Source: Arthrobacter sp. CDRTa11 (GTDB taxonomy: Bacteria > Actinomycetota > Actinomycetes > Actinomycetales > Micrococcaceae). From it: 64,000 bases of DNA. The DNA lies in the NCBI RefSeq assembly GCF_026427775.1, contig NZ_CP044532.1, forward strand, positions 62,001 to 126,000, written 5' to 3'. Each line of letters opens with the position of its first letter. Within the stretch, counting starts at the first letter, position 1. The notes below the pieces were generated by a model. The model had not been told where the DNA came from. It did no database searches and saw nothing but the letters and a program-made list of their open reading frames with translations. This document shows positions 18,170 to 27,636 of this stretch, piece after piece. Both the position numbers and the translations under genes were made by a program.

Positions 18170-19117
18170 GTGCCAACTTTACAGATGACAACCTCACCCC
18201 GCTCGGGCGGCGGGGCACCTCCCCTGGAGAAACCCCTCCAGAAGCCCCAAAAGCAATGGTCTGACAGGAAATTCGGACTGGTGCTGCTCTCGCCGGCGAT
18301 TGCCTTGATCATGATGGTTTCCGTGGTTCCCATCGGACTGGCCTTCTACTACAGCATGCATGACACGGCCTATCTGAATGTGCGTGAGTTCGTGGGGGCC
18401 GGAAACTTTGCCGAGCTCTTCTCCGATGGACGTTTTTACAACAGCGTTGCCGTCTCGCTCAAGTACGTGCTTGGATCGTTGGCTCTGGCGTTTGTGATCG
18501 CGCTGCCGCTGGCGGCCTCGCTGACCTCCAGCGGGCGTGGAATTACTATCGCGCGCACGATCGTCTTCCTTCCCTGGGTGATATCGCAGGTCGTCACCGG
18601 CCTGCTGTGGGTATGGCTGCTCAACCCGAGCTTCGGCCCTATCTCCTCAGCGCTGGGAGCTGCTGGCCTGCCTGCCATCGATGCGTTGTCGAATCCTGAC
18701 ACGGCAGCCATAGTCATCATCATCGCGAATGTCTGGGCAAGTTACCCCCTGGCTACCGTGCTTCTGCTGGCAGCCATGCAGAGCATCGGCGATGAGCTGT
18801 ACGACGCCGCAGCAATCGACGGTTGTGGACCGTGGAAGAGCTTCGTTCATATCACGCTGCCCGGGATTTCGTCCGCTCTGGCCATGACGGCGATCAATTT
18901 GACCGTCTACTACTTCAACATGGTGACACTGATCTACACCATGACCGGCGGCGGGCCGTTGCGCTCAACGGAGACCCTCAGCCTCCGGATATACCTTGAA
19001 GCCTTCCAAGGTAACAACCTGGCAGCGGCATCGGCATACGGCGTCATCGCGCTGCTGCTGAACATGGCCTTCGCCGTCACCTATATCCGAGTGCTGCGCC
19101 GTTCCGCAGACTCCTAA
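18170..19117 (+). CDS. sugar ABC transporter permease (MalF type)
   Basis: 315 aa from a GTG with GAAGGAG upstream. About six membrane helices follow a ~30-residue polar N-terminus (first helix LVLLSPAIALIMMVSVVPIG). The cytoplasmic EAA loop, which contacts the ATPase, is DELYDAAAIDGCGPWKSF near residues 207-225. It forms the importer pore with the following permease. No ATPase gene is in the cluster, so a shared MsiK/UgpC-type ATPase encoded elsewhere is likely, which is usual for this transporter class in actinobacteria. Confidence 0.88.
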   Translation: MPTLQMTTSPRSGGGAPPLEKPLQKPQKQWSDRKFGLVLLSPAIALIMMVSVVPIGLAFYYSMHDTAYLNVREFVGAGNFAELFSDGRFYNSVAVSLKYVLGSLALAFVIALPLAASLTSSGRGITIARTIVFLPWVISQVVTGLLWVWLLNPSFGPISSALGAAGLPAIDALSNPDTAAIVIIIANVWASYPLATVLLLAAMQSIGDELYDAAAIDGCGPWKSFVHITLPGISSALAMTAINLTVYYFNMVTLIYTMTGGGPLRSTETLSLRIYLEAFQGNNLAAASAYGVIALLLNMAFAVTYIRVLRRSADS

Positions 19118-19130
19118 GATCGGGATACCA

Positions 19131-19961
19131 ATGTCTCAGAAATTGCTTAAGACAATCAGCAGAAGAACCTTTATCGGTCTGGTGATGGTTTTCGCTCTCG
19201 CGCCTCTTGTATGGGGTGTTCTCACCTCCCTCAAGTCATCCGATGCCATACTTCAGTCACCCCCGCAATGGATACCCAGCCCGATCACGTTCGATCACTA
19301 CATCGCTGTCTTCACAACTTCAAATTTGCCGCTGTACATGATGAACAGTCTGATCGTGGCCGGCGCCGCGACAGTGCTCGCACTCGCAGTGGCAACGTAC
19401 GGCGCCTACGCCGCTGCGCGTCTGCGCTTCCGCGGAAAATCCACGGTGCTCATGGTCGTGCTGATGACCTCAATGGTGCCCGGGATCGCAGTGTTGATTC
19501 CCCTGTACGCATTGGCCGTAAAGATAGGCCTGTACGACTCACATCTGGTTTTGGTCCTGGTTTTCGCAGCCTGGCAGATGCCGATGGCAATGTGGATCAT
19601 ACGGGGCTTCATCGAGGCGCTGCCCCTTGAGCTGGAACAGGCCGCAGCGGTAGATGGTTGTTCGAGAATCGGCGCATTCCACCGCGTGGTCCTTCCAAAC
19701 CTTCGGGCTGGAATGGGAGCCGCTTCTCTCATCGTCTTCCTTTTCGTCTGGAACGACTGGCTGATCGCCAGCATTCTGGTGAACTCCAGGGACAAGACGC
19801 TCCTCCAGGTCGGGCTCTTCCAGTTCGTTGCCGACACCGGCGTCCAATGGGGACAGTTCATGGCGTACGCCGTCGCTAGCTCGATTCCGGTAATTATTCT
19901 GTTCATCCTTCTGGAACGCTCATTCGTGCGAGGTCTCACCAGCGGAGCAACCAAAGGATAG
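19131..19961 (+). CDS. sugar ABC transporter permease (MalG type)
   Basis: 276 aa with six membrane helices, starting after about residue 12 (FIGLVMVFALAPLVWGVLTS). The EAA loop EALPLELEQAAAVDGCSRI is near residues 163-181, and a second helix cluster ends with IPVIILFILLERSFVRG. It pairs with the MalF-type permease 13 bp upstream. The remaining ~285 bp before the FAD oxidoreductase gene hold no gene. Confidence 0.88.
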   Translation: MSQKLLKTISRRTFIGLVMVFALAPLVWGVLTSLKSSDAILQSPPQWIPSPITFDHYIAVFTTSNLPLYMMNSLIVAGAATVLALAVATYGAYAAARLRFRGKSTVLMVVLMTSMVPGIAVLIPLYALAVKIGLYDSHLVLVLVFAAWQMPMAMWIIRGFIEALPLELEQAAAVDGCSRIGAFHRVVLPNLRAGMGAASLIVFLFVWNDWLIASILVNSRDKTLLQVGLFQFVADTGVQWGQFMAYAVASSIPVIILFILLERSFVRGLTSGATKG

Positions 19962-20209
19962 AAAGGACTTCTCCATCGGCGGGTGACGAGCGACGAAGCC
20001 CTTATTCACCCTGGAAACCCCGCCATGGCTCTCGCCAACCTGACGGACCCGCAACCGAGCTGACGTAGACGTTGCAGTCCCGGCTCCCAACAGCACCATC
20101 CCAACCGATGCTCGGCCCACCTGCCGGGACCTCCCGAAGGTCCCGTCGTGCAGGGCCAAAAAACAAGGCTGATGTGTTCGCAGCGGCCTGCCTGACCCCA
20201 AAAAAAATA

Positions 20210-20225
20210 TGGAAAACTTTTTCCA
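20210..20225. promoter_or_regulatory. TGGAAAA-CT-TTTTCCA palindrome
   Basis: A perfect 7+2+7 inverted repeat in an AT-rich stretch 21 bp before the FAD oxidoreductase start. It shares its TGGA...TCCA ends with the palindrome at 16613-16625, which suggests a common regulator. Position so near the start would suit a repressor. Confidence 0.4.
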
Positions 20226-20246
20226 CCAAACGAAATTGGAGAGACT

Positions 20247-21662
20247 GTGTCTCAGCAAACAGATTACGACGTAATTGTTGTCGGCGGCGGAACTTCCGGT
20301 GCCCTGGCGGCCATCGCCGCTGCCAACACCGGGGCCCGCACCCTGGTAGTGGAAAAGCAGGGCTATCTTGGCGGCATCATTTCTCTCGGCATGCACATGC
20401 TCGGAACCCTGGACTTCGAGGGAAACTGGGCACTCGGAGGATACGGCCGCCAGCTATTGCTTGACCTCGTCAAGGACGGCTATGCAACACCCCCCGTTGC
20501 CGACTCAATGTTCGGAGGAATCAACGCCCAGGATCCCGAACCCGCCAAGATATTCCTTACCAAAATGGCCCAGGACGCGGGAGTGGAATGCCTCTTCCAC
20601 ACCATCGTCATAGGCGCTGCCGTCGAGGACGGCGCCATTACCTCCGTTACCGTCGCCCACAAGGCAGGGACCGAGACCCTGACCGCCCGGACGTTCGTTG
20701 ACTGCTCCGGAGATGCGGACCTGGTGGCTCATGCCGGGGGAGCATTCACCTACGGCGCGGGGGGCGGCGAACCCGTGGCCCAGCCGGTCAGCAACATTTA
20801 TAAGGTAGCCGGGGTGGACCTCGAGCGGATCTGGGACTACCTGGAAGAGAACCCGGACGAGCATGCCACGCCGCCGGGATGGTCCGGCGAGGCCTACACC
20901 ATTGATCACATCCGCAATACGCCTGGCGTCCACTTTCAGGGCTTCCGGGCACTCGTCAAAAAAGCTACAGAAGCAGGAGACCTCAACATTCCACGCGACG
21001 AGCTGGGCATCTACACCTTCCCCGGCCGCCAGGACGTGGGGATCAACATCACCCGCGTGCACGGCATCGATGGAACGGATCCACGCGACGTCACGAAAGC
21101 GGAGATAGAGACCAAACTCCAAGTCCTGGAGAGCCTCCGGTTCCTTAAGAAGTACGTTCCGGGGTTCGAGAACTGCTACCTCTCCTCCGTCCCGCACCAG
21201 GTTGGTATCCGGGAGTCGCGGCATATCACGACGGATCACACGCTGACCAGAGAGGACGTCCTGTCAGGCCGGGACTTCCCTGACCAGGTTGGACGGGGAG
21301 CCTACCCCCTGGACATCCACGACGTGAAGCCCGGCAGCACGGTACTGGGGCAGGAGGTTGAGGGTGGCGGGATCACGCTCATGCGCATCGCCCAGTCCTA
21401 CGGGATCCCCCTGCGCAGCCTGGTTCCCAATGGCCTGAGCAATGTCACAGTCGGCGGCCGGTGCATTGGCGCCGACCATGAAGCTGCCGGATCTGTCCGC
21501 GGACAGGCCGTCTGCATGGTGTCTGGCCATGCGGCCGGCACCGCTGCAGCCTTGGCCGCCCAGCACGGGGGAACCATCACGGATGTCCCGATCGAACTGA
21601 TCCAGAAAACGCTAAGTAGCCAGGGTGCAGTTCTGAAACGCAACGAACGTCCCCAGTTGTAG
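20247..21662 (+). CDS. FAD-dependent oxidoreductase (FAD_oxidored type)
   Basis: 471 aa from a GTG with GGAGAGACT upstream. N-terminal FAD-binding fold YDVIVVGGGTSGALAAIAAA, with the second strand TLVVEKQGYLGG. The mid region has FVDCSGDADLVAHAGG, the third FAD-contact motif of this family. Near the end come VGGRCIGADHEAAGSVRGQ and MVSGHAAGTAAALA, typical of PF12831 proteins, which are often found in sugar or polyol gene clusters. The substrate is not known. Located between the importer genes and the GntR regulator, it probably oxidises the imported compound or its product. Confidence 0.85.
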   Translation: MSQQTDYDVIVVGGGTSGALAAIAAANTGARTLVVEKQGYLGGIISLGMHMLGTLDFEGNWALGGYGRQLLLDLVKDGYATPPVADSMFGGINAQDPEPAKIFLTKMAQDAGVECLFHTIVIGAAVEDGAITSVTVAHKAGTETLTARTFVDCSGDADLVAHAGGAFTYGAGGGEPVAQPVSNIYKVAGVDLERIWDYLEENPDEHATPPGWSGEAYTIDHIRNTPGVHFQGFRALVKKATEAGDLNIPRDELGIYTFPGRQDVGINITRVHGIDGTDPRDVTKAEIETKLQVLESLRFLKKYVPGFENCYLSSVPHQVGIRESRHITTDHTLTREDVLSGRDFPDQVGRGAYPLDIHDVKPGSTVLGQEVEGGGITLMRIAQSYGIPLRSLVPNGLSNVTVGGRCIGADHEAAGSVRGQAVCMVSGHAAGTAAALAAQHGGTITDVPIELIQKTLSSQGAVLKRNERPQL

Positions 21663-21944
21663 TTCATCTGATGAAACCGACGAGCCGCCGTGCTGCATCT
21701 TCTGTGCGGCGGTTCGTCGGGTACCGTCCATTGGCTGGCATCCCAAACCACCTGTGCCTGGCCGGCAAAAATGAGCGGTACCTGGGCCGAGCAGAAAAGC
21801 GCTGCCCTCGCCAGCAAACCTTAACACCGGCATCAAGGAATTCCAGCTGTGAAGCATAATTAAGATCGAAATTACCTCATTCAGGTATACGCCCCGGCAC
21901 TAACCAGCAGCAGGATCACTATTAGCCCTTGGGATACTAAGCAT

Positions 21945-22649
21945 ATGAGCATCGAATTTCAGTCCGCAGGCCATCAGGTCCCCGGTGCGGGAGGGCGGCT
22001 CTCCGCCCACGTGTATGAAACGATCAAGACCCGGCTCCTCGAGGGGGAGTACCCTGCGGGCTCCAAGTTGTCTGTCGAGGACATTCGGGCTGAAATCGGA
22101 GTAAGTAAACAGCCGGTCATGGAAGCTTTGCGTTTGCTGTCCTCCGACGGCCTCGTGGAAATTTTCCCGCAGATCGGATGCGTCGTCGCCAGCTATTCCC
22201 AGCCCGAAGTCGCAGATTTCTTCCGCATGTTCTCCGCTTTTGAAGGCGCCATTGCGGGAGTCTCGGCCGGCCGCAGCACACTCCGGACCCTCGAGGAACT
22301 GGACTCAATATCGCTTAAGATCGTCCAACTTGCAGACAACCCGGACGCAGCCGCCCGTGCCCGCCACTACCGACTCCTCAACCGCAGGTTCCACGAGACC
22401 ATTCACGAGATGGGTTCCTCGAGAATCATCGCTAATGCCGGCCGGAGAATGTGGGACCTGAGCGACTTCCTGGTTAGCACCGCCGGCCCACCCCAGCCCA
22501 TGGCAGGGGTCATCAGAGAACGCCAGGAAGATCACGACCGGATTCGGGAAGCCCTTGCGCGGGGCGACGCGGCTACCGCCAGAAAGGAAATGGAAGAACA
22601 CGTCCTTAGCTGCATCTGGCTCCTCGAGGTAGAAGAAGCCACAGCCTAA
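21945..22649 (+). CDS. GntR-family regulator, FCD subfamily
   Basis: 234 aa. The winged HTH is at about residues 20-85: YETIKTRLLEGEYPAGSKLS, then SKQPVMEALRLLSSDGLVEI and PQIGCVVASY. The C-terminal FCD domain has RFHETIHEMGSSRIIANAGR and closes with EHVLSCIWLLEVEE. It is the last gene of the dha/importer region, so it is the likely regulator of the palindromes at 16613 and 20210. Its own upstream contains TACCT-N5-AGGTA near 21876-21890, which could be an autoregulatory site. Confidence 0.85.
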   Translation: MSIEFQSAGHQVPGAGGRLSAHVYETIKTRLLEGEYPAGSKLSVEDIRAEIGVSKQPVMEALRLLSSDGLVEIFPQIGCVVASYSQPEVADFFRMFSAFEGAIAGVSAGRSTLRTLEELDSISLKIVQLADNPDAAARARHYRLLNRRFHETIHEMGSSRIIANAGRRMWDLSDFLVSTAGPPQPMAGVIRERQEDHDRIREALARGDAATARKEMEEHVLSCIWLLEVEEATA

Positions 22650-23390
22650 CTGCGTCAACTGGTCGACGAGGCAAGGGGGAAGCAAGGGCCCCTTCATGCC
22701 CCGCTCGCGGATACTCGGAGGTCGCCTCGCCGTAGACTCGCGACCCGAAAGTCATCTGGCATGCGAAGTCAAGGGCGCACGGGTGCGCGGCTGATGCTAG
22801 CCGCCAAGTCATGCAGCATCACTCTGACCCCAAGTCCTCAGATTCTCATCACCCGGCGGCACCCGCCGCTTCGTGTGTTGGCGTCAAAATAGTGCGAAAT
22901 TCCGTTCTATTGACGGTCGCTCATGATGTTCTCAGATCCATCCTGACAGTCGGAGGGGAAGGAAACGGGGTGGGTAGCTCGAGAATCTTCGAAATAGTCC
23001 AAAGAATCTGGACTTGATGAAGTCCGTTTGGGGCAGGCGGTGGTTATTTCACACATGTTGTGACCGGGCGGGCCTCTGAGAACAAACAGGAACTCCGTCC
23101 ACAGGCCTTATCCTCCCTTGTCAGGCGGGTTTTAAGTCAGGATGGGGTGTACCTAAGTTTGGCGTTTCTCGCTGGAGCAAGTCTGCGAAGACTGCGGGGC
23201 AACTTTTGCGGTGATCGCTGCCCGGGGTATCACAAATTTTTGCGTTTTCTCCCAAACCCTGTCGGCCAGAACCGAACGGTGAAGACTCCGAATTGGTCGT
23301 GAAATGGGAATTCTCGCCGAGCAACGCGACGCAGCTGAGCGATATCTAGATCGGCTTAGTGCCGTAGACCGCGACCGCACGTCGCATATG
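22650..23390. other. long intergenic region, no gene seen
   Basis: About 740 bp with no frame that looks protein-coding. It contains a short hairpin, GGACTT-GATG-AAGTCC (23010-23025), and at about 23116-23160 a fragment resembling the end of the degenerate repeats (GTCAGGATGGGGTGTACCTA). It separates the dha region from catabolic module A. Confidence 0.5.
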
Positions 23391-23416
23391 ATGGACAGGA
23401 TGTTCGAGCAATACAA
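23391..23416. promoter_or_regulatory. IclR-type operator, copy 1
   Basis: ATGGACAGGATGTTCG at 23391-23406 starts a 26-base stretch that matches the region in front of the second tandem-IclR gene (32915-32940) at 20 of 26 positions. The core TGGACA-N3-TGTTCG also matches the palindrome TGGACA-AGC-TGTCCA at 34752-34766. Probable autoregulatory site of the IclR gene at 23561. Confidence 0.6.
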
Positions 23417-23560
23417 TCACCCTGTTTTTGCTGCCCTGGAACGCTGTTCGGTTCAACCGCAGGTCTTCGCTAGGCGCAGAACTAGAAGGATGACGTCCTG
23501 CCCGGCTCCCTCGATTCACATCGCCCGTGGCCCGAGGAAGGTCGATTCGAGGGGTGCCAC

Positions 23561-25123
23561 ATGACGCAAGCAGCCAAGCTGATTCAGTTGGTGCTCAAAG
23601 CAACGCAATTAGTGGATGAAGTATCCGCCCTCGGCCCCTCGACTCCTGCGGACTTGGCGAAAGCTGTCGACGAACCGCGGCCTTCGGTCTATAGGATCAT
23701 CAGCTCACTTGAACAGTCAGGGCTTCTCCGCCGCGCCCCGGCAGGGCTCGTTGAACTGGGCACGGGGATCTTGCGGTTGGCGCAGGCGGCAACCGATGCT
23801 CTCCTCGATCATGAAGCCCTTATTACCCTGCTCGAAGGCATCCAGTCCGAGCTTGGTCTAACGGCCGCCCTGTGGATACCACGCAACGGGACCGCTGTTT
23901 GTCTTGAGCAGGTCGACTCGACGGAAGTCGATCTCCACGAGCTTTCATCTGGGCGTATCCTTCCACTCCACACCGGTGCCGCATCCCATGTGCTCATGGC
24001 ATGGCAATCCCCCGAAGTTCTCGACGAGCTCCTTGCCCAAGCCCCCTATGCCAAATGGGCGTCAAGGACGCCCATTGACGCCGAAACACTCCGCCAGTTG
24101 GTCGCAGACACCAAGCGTGAGGGCTGGAGAATGGAATCCAACGAGGTTGTCGACGGGATCGCAGCCATAGGATTTCCCGTATTCAACGCAGATGGCAGCA
24201 TTTTCGGTGCGCTGACAGCAGCAGGTCTGGTCGACCAAGTTGTCACCCAGCAGGAACAAACCAAGGTTGTTCTCGCGGCTGCCGCGCAGACTCTGACCGA
24301 TCTCATGGCCGAATTCAAACCGGTCCCGACCGGCAACGACTTCAATTCCCCCGAGTCGAACGAATCGGTGTTAGCCAAGGCAAGCTCCCTCATGGATGCG
24401 TTGGCTGTCGAACGCCTCTCGACCTCCGCGAGACTCGCCGACCTCACCGGCGAGCCCATCAGCTCCGTTTACCGCATGTTGGCAACTCTTGTTGAGACCG
24501 GTTGGATAGAACAGCTCGGCCACCGCGGCTCCTATCGAATCGGCAGCAAGATGATCTCCCTCGCGGGGAATCTGTTGAATCAACTCGATTTGCGGCGGGC
24601 TGCGCTACCCGTGCTTCGCGAAATCCACGATGCAACCGGGGAAACCGTCCTCCTGTGCATCAAAAGCGGTCCCCGTGCTGTGTGCATCGAGCGCATAGAC
24701 GGTAAACGAGTGAACAGTCGCCGCTTGGCCCTTGGAAGCTCGTTGCCCTTGCATATCGGTGCCGCACCCCGCGCCTTGCTGGCCTTCGACACCGCGCAGT
24801 CCTGGGAGGAGTACGCTGCGGTCATGGGCCAGAGCTCCGATTTTAGTTTCGGCGTGCGATCCCGAGCGGAATTCTTCGGAAAGCTCAAAGAAATCCGCGA
24901 GGCCGGCTTCGCCCTCAGCGACGACGAAGTAACCTCGGGAATGGCCGCCGTCGGTGCTCCAATTTTTGACCACCGGGGCCACGTGATGGCGTCCCTATCG
25001 GTCAGCGGCCTCCGAGACGGCATCCTCCACCAACCAGATTCCTCACCGAGCATCATCGACTTGGCCTGCGATGGGGCACGACGGCTTTCAACCTATTTCG
25101 GTGCCCCAGAATCCTGCATCTAG
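23561..25123 (+). CDS. double-length IclR regulator (two IclR modules in tandem)
   Basis: 520 aa, twice the usual ~250. Module 1 (about 1-255) has the wHTH segment STPADLAKAVDEPRPSVYRI and an effector domain. Module 2 (about 270-515) begins with a second HTH (STSARLADLTGEPISSVYRM) and ends with its own effector domain (LCIKSGPRAVCIERIDGKR, LGSSLPLHIGAAPRALLAF). It closely resembles the gene at 33115, and their promoters share an operator. The ATG at 23561 has GAGGGG upstream. It runs tail to tail with the module A operon. Either a fused dimer or a duplicated regulator; ligand probably an intermediate of the hydroxyquinol pathway (inferred). Confidence 0.88.
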   Translation: MTQAAKLIQLVLKATQLVDEVSALGPSTPADLAKAVDEPRPSVYRIISSLEQSGLLRRAPAGLVELGTGILRLAQAATDALLDHEALITLLEGIQSELGLTAALWIPRNGTAVCLEQVDSTEVDLHELSSGRILPLHTGAASHVLMAWQSPEVLDELLAQAPYAKWASRTPIDAETLRQLVADTKREGWRMESNEVVDGIAAIGFPVFNADGSIFGALTAAGLVDQVVTQQEQTKVVLAAAAQTLTDLMAEFKPVPTGNDFNSPESNESVLAKASSLMDALAVERLSTSARLADLTGEPISSVYRMLATLVETGWIEQLGHRGSYRIGSKMISLAGNLLNQLDLRRAALPVLREIHDATGETVLLCIKSGPRAVCIERIDGKRVNSRRLALGSSLPLHIGAAPRALLAFDTAQSWEEYAAVMGQSSDFSFGVRSRAEFFGKLKEIREAGFALSDDEVTSGMAAVGAPIFDHRGHVMASLSVSGLRDGILHQPDSSPSIIDLACDGARRLSTYFGAPESCI

Positions 25124-25167
25124 CGGTCCACCTCGCCCAACGCCAAGGAAAAGCCGAAGCCGCCGGA

Positions 25168-25475
25168 CGATGGGCCAAGGCTCTTGCAGCTAATCCACTC
25201 CCGTGCTTAAGAGCCGATAATGGAGACTCCGTCACCCTGATTGGGCCAGACAAGCTGACCGTGGTGACTCTATTCCGTCCACAGCTGGGGTCGGGTTATC
25301 CACGGCTGAAAGTCGGGAGCCGATGGGTTAGCTCCCAGCAGTAGCGGTGGATAACCCGCAGGGTTTGTCCCCTGCTGTGGGCGGCGGCGTGGCCAAGCCT
25401 GTCAGTGGAACCCAGATATATGTCCCTGTGGCGGCAGCCCAAGCTACGACGTCCTGTGTCAGGCGGGGTGTAGTT
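25168..25475 (+). repeat. degenerate repeat, copy 1 (left edge of module A)
   Basis: About 300 bp that aligns with 39108-39352 and 57440-57750. Shared segments are GACAAGCTGACCGTGGTGAC, CAGCAGTAGCGGTGGATAA, and a right end of TGTCAGG-CGGGGTGT. Read in the aligned frame, copies 1 and 3 give LRADN..DSVTL / LKADN..DFVNV followed by DK..VVTL / DK..PVTL, with substitutions often at third positions. So it appears to derive from the 3' end of a coding gene plus a terminal sequence. Copy 1 has small indels that break the frame. Origin (IS relic or other mobile unit) is unproven. Confidence 0.6.
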
Positions 25476-25565
25476 GGATCTGGTATTCGTTGCAAAGCCC
25501 CAAAGTTTCCGGTGGATGCAGTATTGCACCACCGGAAACTCTAAGAGCTGGGTTGCCGGTTCGCA

Positions 25566-26498
25566 CTAGTCCGCGGCGGCCGGCAGAACGATGTCGAAGC
25601 GGGTTCGGGCCCAGGTGCGATTTCCGAGGTCGCGCCCGTCGGGAGCAGGGGTTCCGGCGTCCTGCTGGACGAAGTCCTTGATGAGGGATTCCTTGACACC
25701 AAAAACGGTGTCGTATTTCAACAGTTCGTCCCCGCGGACGAAGATGTGGGTGACCAGTGTCCTCAGGCCAGGTTTGGTGACCATGAAGTGCAGGTGTGAC
25801 GCGCGCATGGGGGAGCGTCCAACGGCTTCCAGCATCTGCCCGACGGGGCCGTCGTGGGGGATGGGGTATGGGGTTGGGGTCAGTCCCCAGAAGCGGTAGT
25901 TTCCGTCTTCGTCGCTGTAGAGGTGGGCTCGGCCGGACACGCGCTGGTCGTCGTACTGCACGTCGTAGAAGCCGTCTTCGTCTGCTTCCCATACTTCGAT
26001 TCGGGCGTGGGGGACCGGGTTTCCGTCCGTGTCCTTGACGCTTCCTTCGATCCAGCAGGGTTCTCCTGGTGCGGCTCCGGCGATGTCTCCGCCGTTTTCG
26101 ATGCGGGGAGCGTCGTCTACGAAGAAGGGGCCGAAAACGGTGGCTTCGGTTGCGTCGCCGTGGGCTTCGTTGTTGACGTTGATGGTCTGCATTGAGGCGC
26201 CGAAGACGTCGGAGAGCAGGATGAATTCCTGTCGGCGGTCGTCGGTGATGTGGCCGACGGCGGTGAGGAAATCAATGGCTTTGTTCCATTCGGCTTCGGT
26301 GAGCCGGACGTCGCGGATGAAGTTGTGCAGATGGGTTACGAGTGACTGCATCAGTTGCTTTAGCCGCGGATCCTGGCAGTCATCGAAGGAGCGCAGCACG
26401 TTGCGGACCAGCTGTTCCTCAACGTTTTGTTGTGCCTCAGACACGTACTTGCTGCCGGGAACGCTCTCGGTTTCGGGGACGCGGGTCTGCTGGGTCAT
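25566..26498 (-). CDS. hydroxyquinol 1,2-dioxygenase, module A copy
   Basis: 310 aa intradiol ring-cleaving dioxygenase. It has an N-terminal helical dimerisation domain (about 25-100; [20 protein letters not shown]) and a catalytic beta-sandwich. The non-haem Fe(III) ligands are seen as Tyr in GFYDVQY, Tyr in [11 protein letters not shown], and two His in SHLHFMVT. The length and the [14 protein letters not shown] segment fit hydroxyquinol (1,2,4-trihydroxybenzene) dioxygenases rather than catechol enzymes. The product is maleylacetate, handled by the reductase in the same operon. Last gene of the leftward operon that starts at 32806. A second copy is at 50468. Confidence 0.9.
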   Translation of the reverse strand: MTQQTRVPETESVPGSKYVSEAQQNVEEQLVRNVLRSFDDCQDPRLKQLMQSLVTHLHNFIRDVRLTEAEWNKAIDFLTAVGHITDDRRQEFILLSDVFGASMQTINVNNEAHGDATEATVFGPFFVDDAPRIENGGDIAGAAPGEPCWIEGSVKDTDGNPVPHARIEVWEADEDGFYDVQYDDQRVSGRAHLYSDEDGNYRFWGLTPTPYPIPHDGPVGQMLEAVGRSPMRASHLHFMVTKPGLRTLVTHIFVRGDELLKYDTVFGVKESLIKDFVQQDAGTPAPDGRDLGNRTWARTRFDIVLPAAAD

Positions 26499-26547
26499 TG
26501 TCGTTTCCTCGCTGTTGTTTGTGGGTGTCGAGTATGCGCGCAGGGAC

Positions 26548-27486
26548 TCAGAGTTGGGAGGCCTCGCCGAGAAGCTGCAGATCCTTGGTGGTCAGTTGGA
26601 TCTGCATTGATTCAACGAGGGGCGAGAGTTGGTCGGTTGTGCGGGCGCTGGCGATGGGGGCCGCGACACCGTTCTGCGCTGCGAGCCATGCCAGGGCGAT
26701 GGATGCGGGCTGGGTGGAGTGCTCATCGGCGACGCTTTTGACTGCGTCGATGACTTTCCGGCCATGGGCGTTGAGGTACTTGGCCGCGTCGGGGGCGCGG
26801 GGACTTTCGATTTCCTCGCCGTTGTCGTATTTTCCGGTCAGGAAGCCGTGGGCGAGGGAGTAGTAGGGCACGACGGCGAGGCCGTGGGTGCGGGCCAGAG
26901 GGAGGACATCGGCTTCAATTCCTCGTTCGACGAGGTTGTATTGGGGCTCTATGACGACGGGCGGGTGAAATCCTTCGCGGGCGCTGATGTCGAGCCATTC
27001 TTTGATTCGTTCCGCTGTGTAGTTCGAGATGCCGATTGAGCGGATTTTTCCTTGATCGACGAGTTCGGACAGTGCCGCGATGCTCTCGATGAGGGGTGTT
27101 GAGGGGTCGTCGAAGTGCGCGTAGTAGATGTCAACGGCGTCGATGTCGAGGCGGGTCAGCGAGGCGTCGATCGCAGCCCGGATCGTTCCGGGGGCCATAC
27201 CGAGGAATTGCGGGTGGTGACTTACCTTGGTGGCGATGACGAGCTCGTCGCGGTCAGATCTGCCGGCCAGCCATTTGCCGATGATCGTTTCCGACTCCCC
27301 GCCTGTGTTTCCCTCGGCCCAGAACGAGTAGGAGTCGGCGGTGTCCAGGAAGTTCCCACCAGCAGCGACGTAGCCGTCGAGGACTGCATGCGATGTTTCG
27401 GTGTCGGCGGTCCAGCCGAAGACGTTCGTGCCGAGTGCGAGTGGGGATACCGCGATTCCTGGGGCGATGGTCCGATTGGCGACCAA
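26548..27486 (-). CDS. aldo/keto reductase
   Basis: 312 aa, standard (beta/alpha)8 length. NAD(P)H-dependent oxidoreductase. The N-terminus [20 protein letters not shown] and the catalytic-loop region [19 protein letters not shown] hold the Asp/Tyr pair, Lys lies in VIATKVSHH, and His/Asp in [11 protein letters not shown]. The TTG start has AGGAGG seven bases upstream. It lies between maleylacetate reductase and hydroxyquinol dioxygenase in the same operon, so it probably acts on the imported compound or an intermediate upstream of the aromatic ring. Module B has no homologous gene and uses an SDR and a zinc-type dehydrogenase instead. Confidence 0.85.
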   Translation of the reverse strand: MVANRTIAPGIAVSPLALGTNVFGWTADTETSHAVLDGYVAAGGNFLDTADSYSFWAEGNTGGESETIIGKWLAGRSDRDELVIATKVSHHPQFLGMAPGTIRAAIDASLTRLDIDAVDIYYAHFDDPSTPLIESIAALSELVDQGKIRSIGISNYTAERIKEWLDISAREGFHPPVVIEPQYNLVERGIEADVLPLARTHGLAVVPYYSLAHGFLTGKYDNGEEIESPRAPDAAKYLNAHGRKVIDAVKSVADEHSTQPASIALAWLAAQNGVAAPIASARTTDQLSPLVESMQIQLTTKDLQLLGEASQL

Positions 27487-27533
27487 GGTCTGCCTCCTAG
27501 TTGATTTTTCTAATGTGTGGGACGGGGTGGAGT

Positions 27534-27571
27534 AGGACCCTCCTGTGGGCGTACCCGCGAGGGAGGGTCCT
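27534..27571. terminator. strong intra-operon hairpin
   Basis: AGGACCCTCC (27534-27543) pairs perfectly with GGAGGGTCCT (27562-27571), with further GGG/CCC pairing inside. It lies between the maleylacetate reductase and aldo/keto reductase genes. There is no T-tract, so it may be an RNA-stability or attenuation element rather than a full terminator. Confidence 0.5.
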
Positions 27572-27636
27572 GCTCGGCGTGGCTCCCGCGAGGCGCCACA
27601 CCCTCACCTGATGGCCAGGGCGTGGACCTTTGGGGC

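Noticed and set aside
23304..23564. 86-codon open frame overlapping the IclR start by ATGA
   Set aside because: It covers the IclR operator, its N-terminal part is unlike any family, and no ribosome site is seen.
25168..25475. Intact insertion sequence
   Set aside because: Only a short degenerate 3'-like coding stretch is left, with no transposase and no paired terminal repeats.
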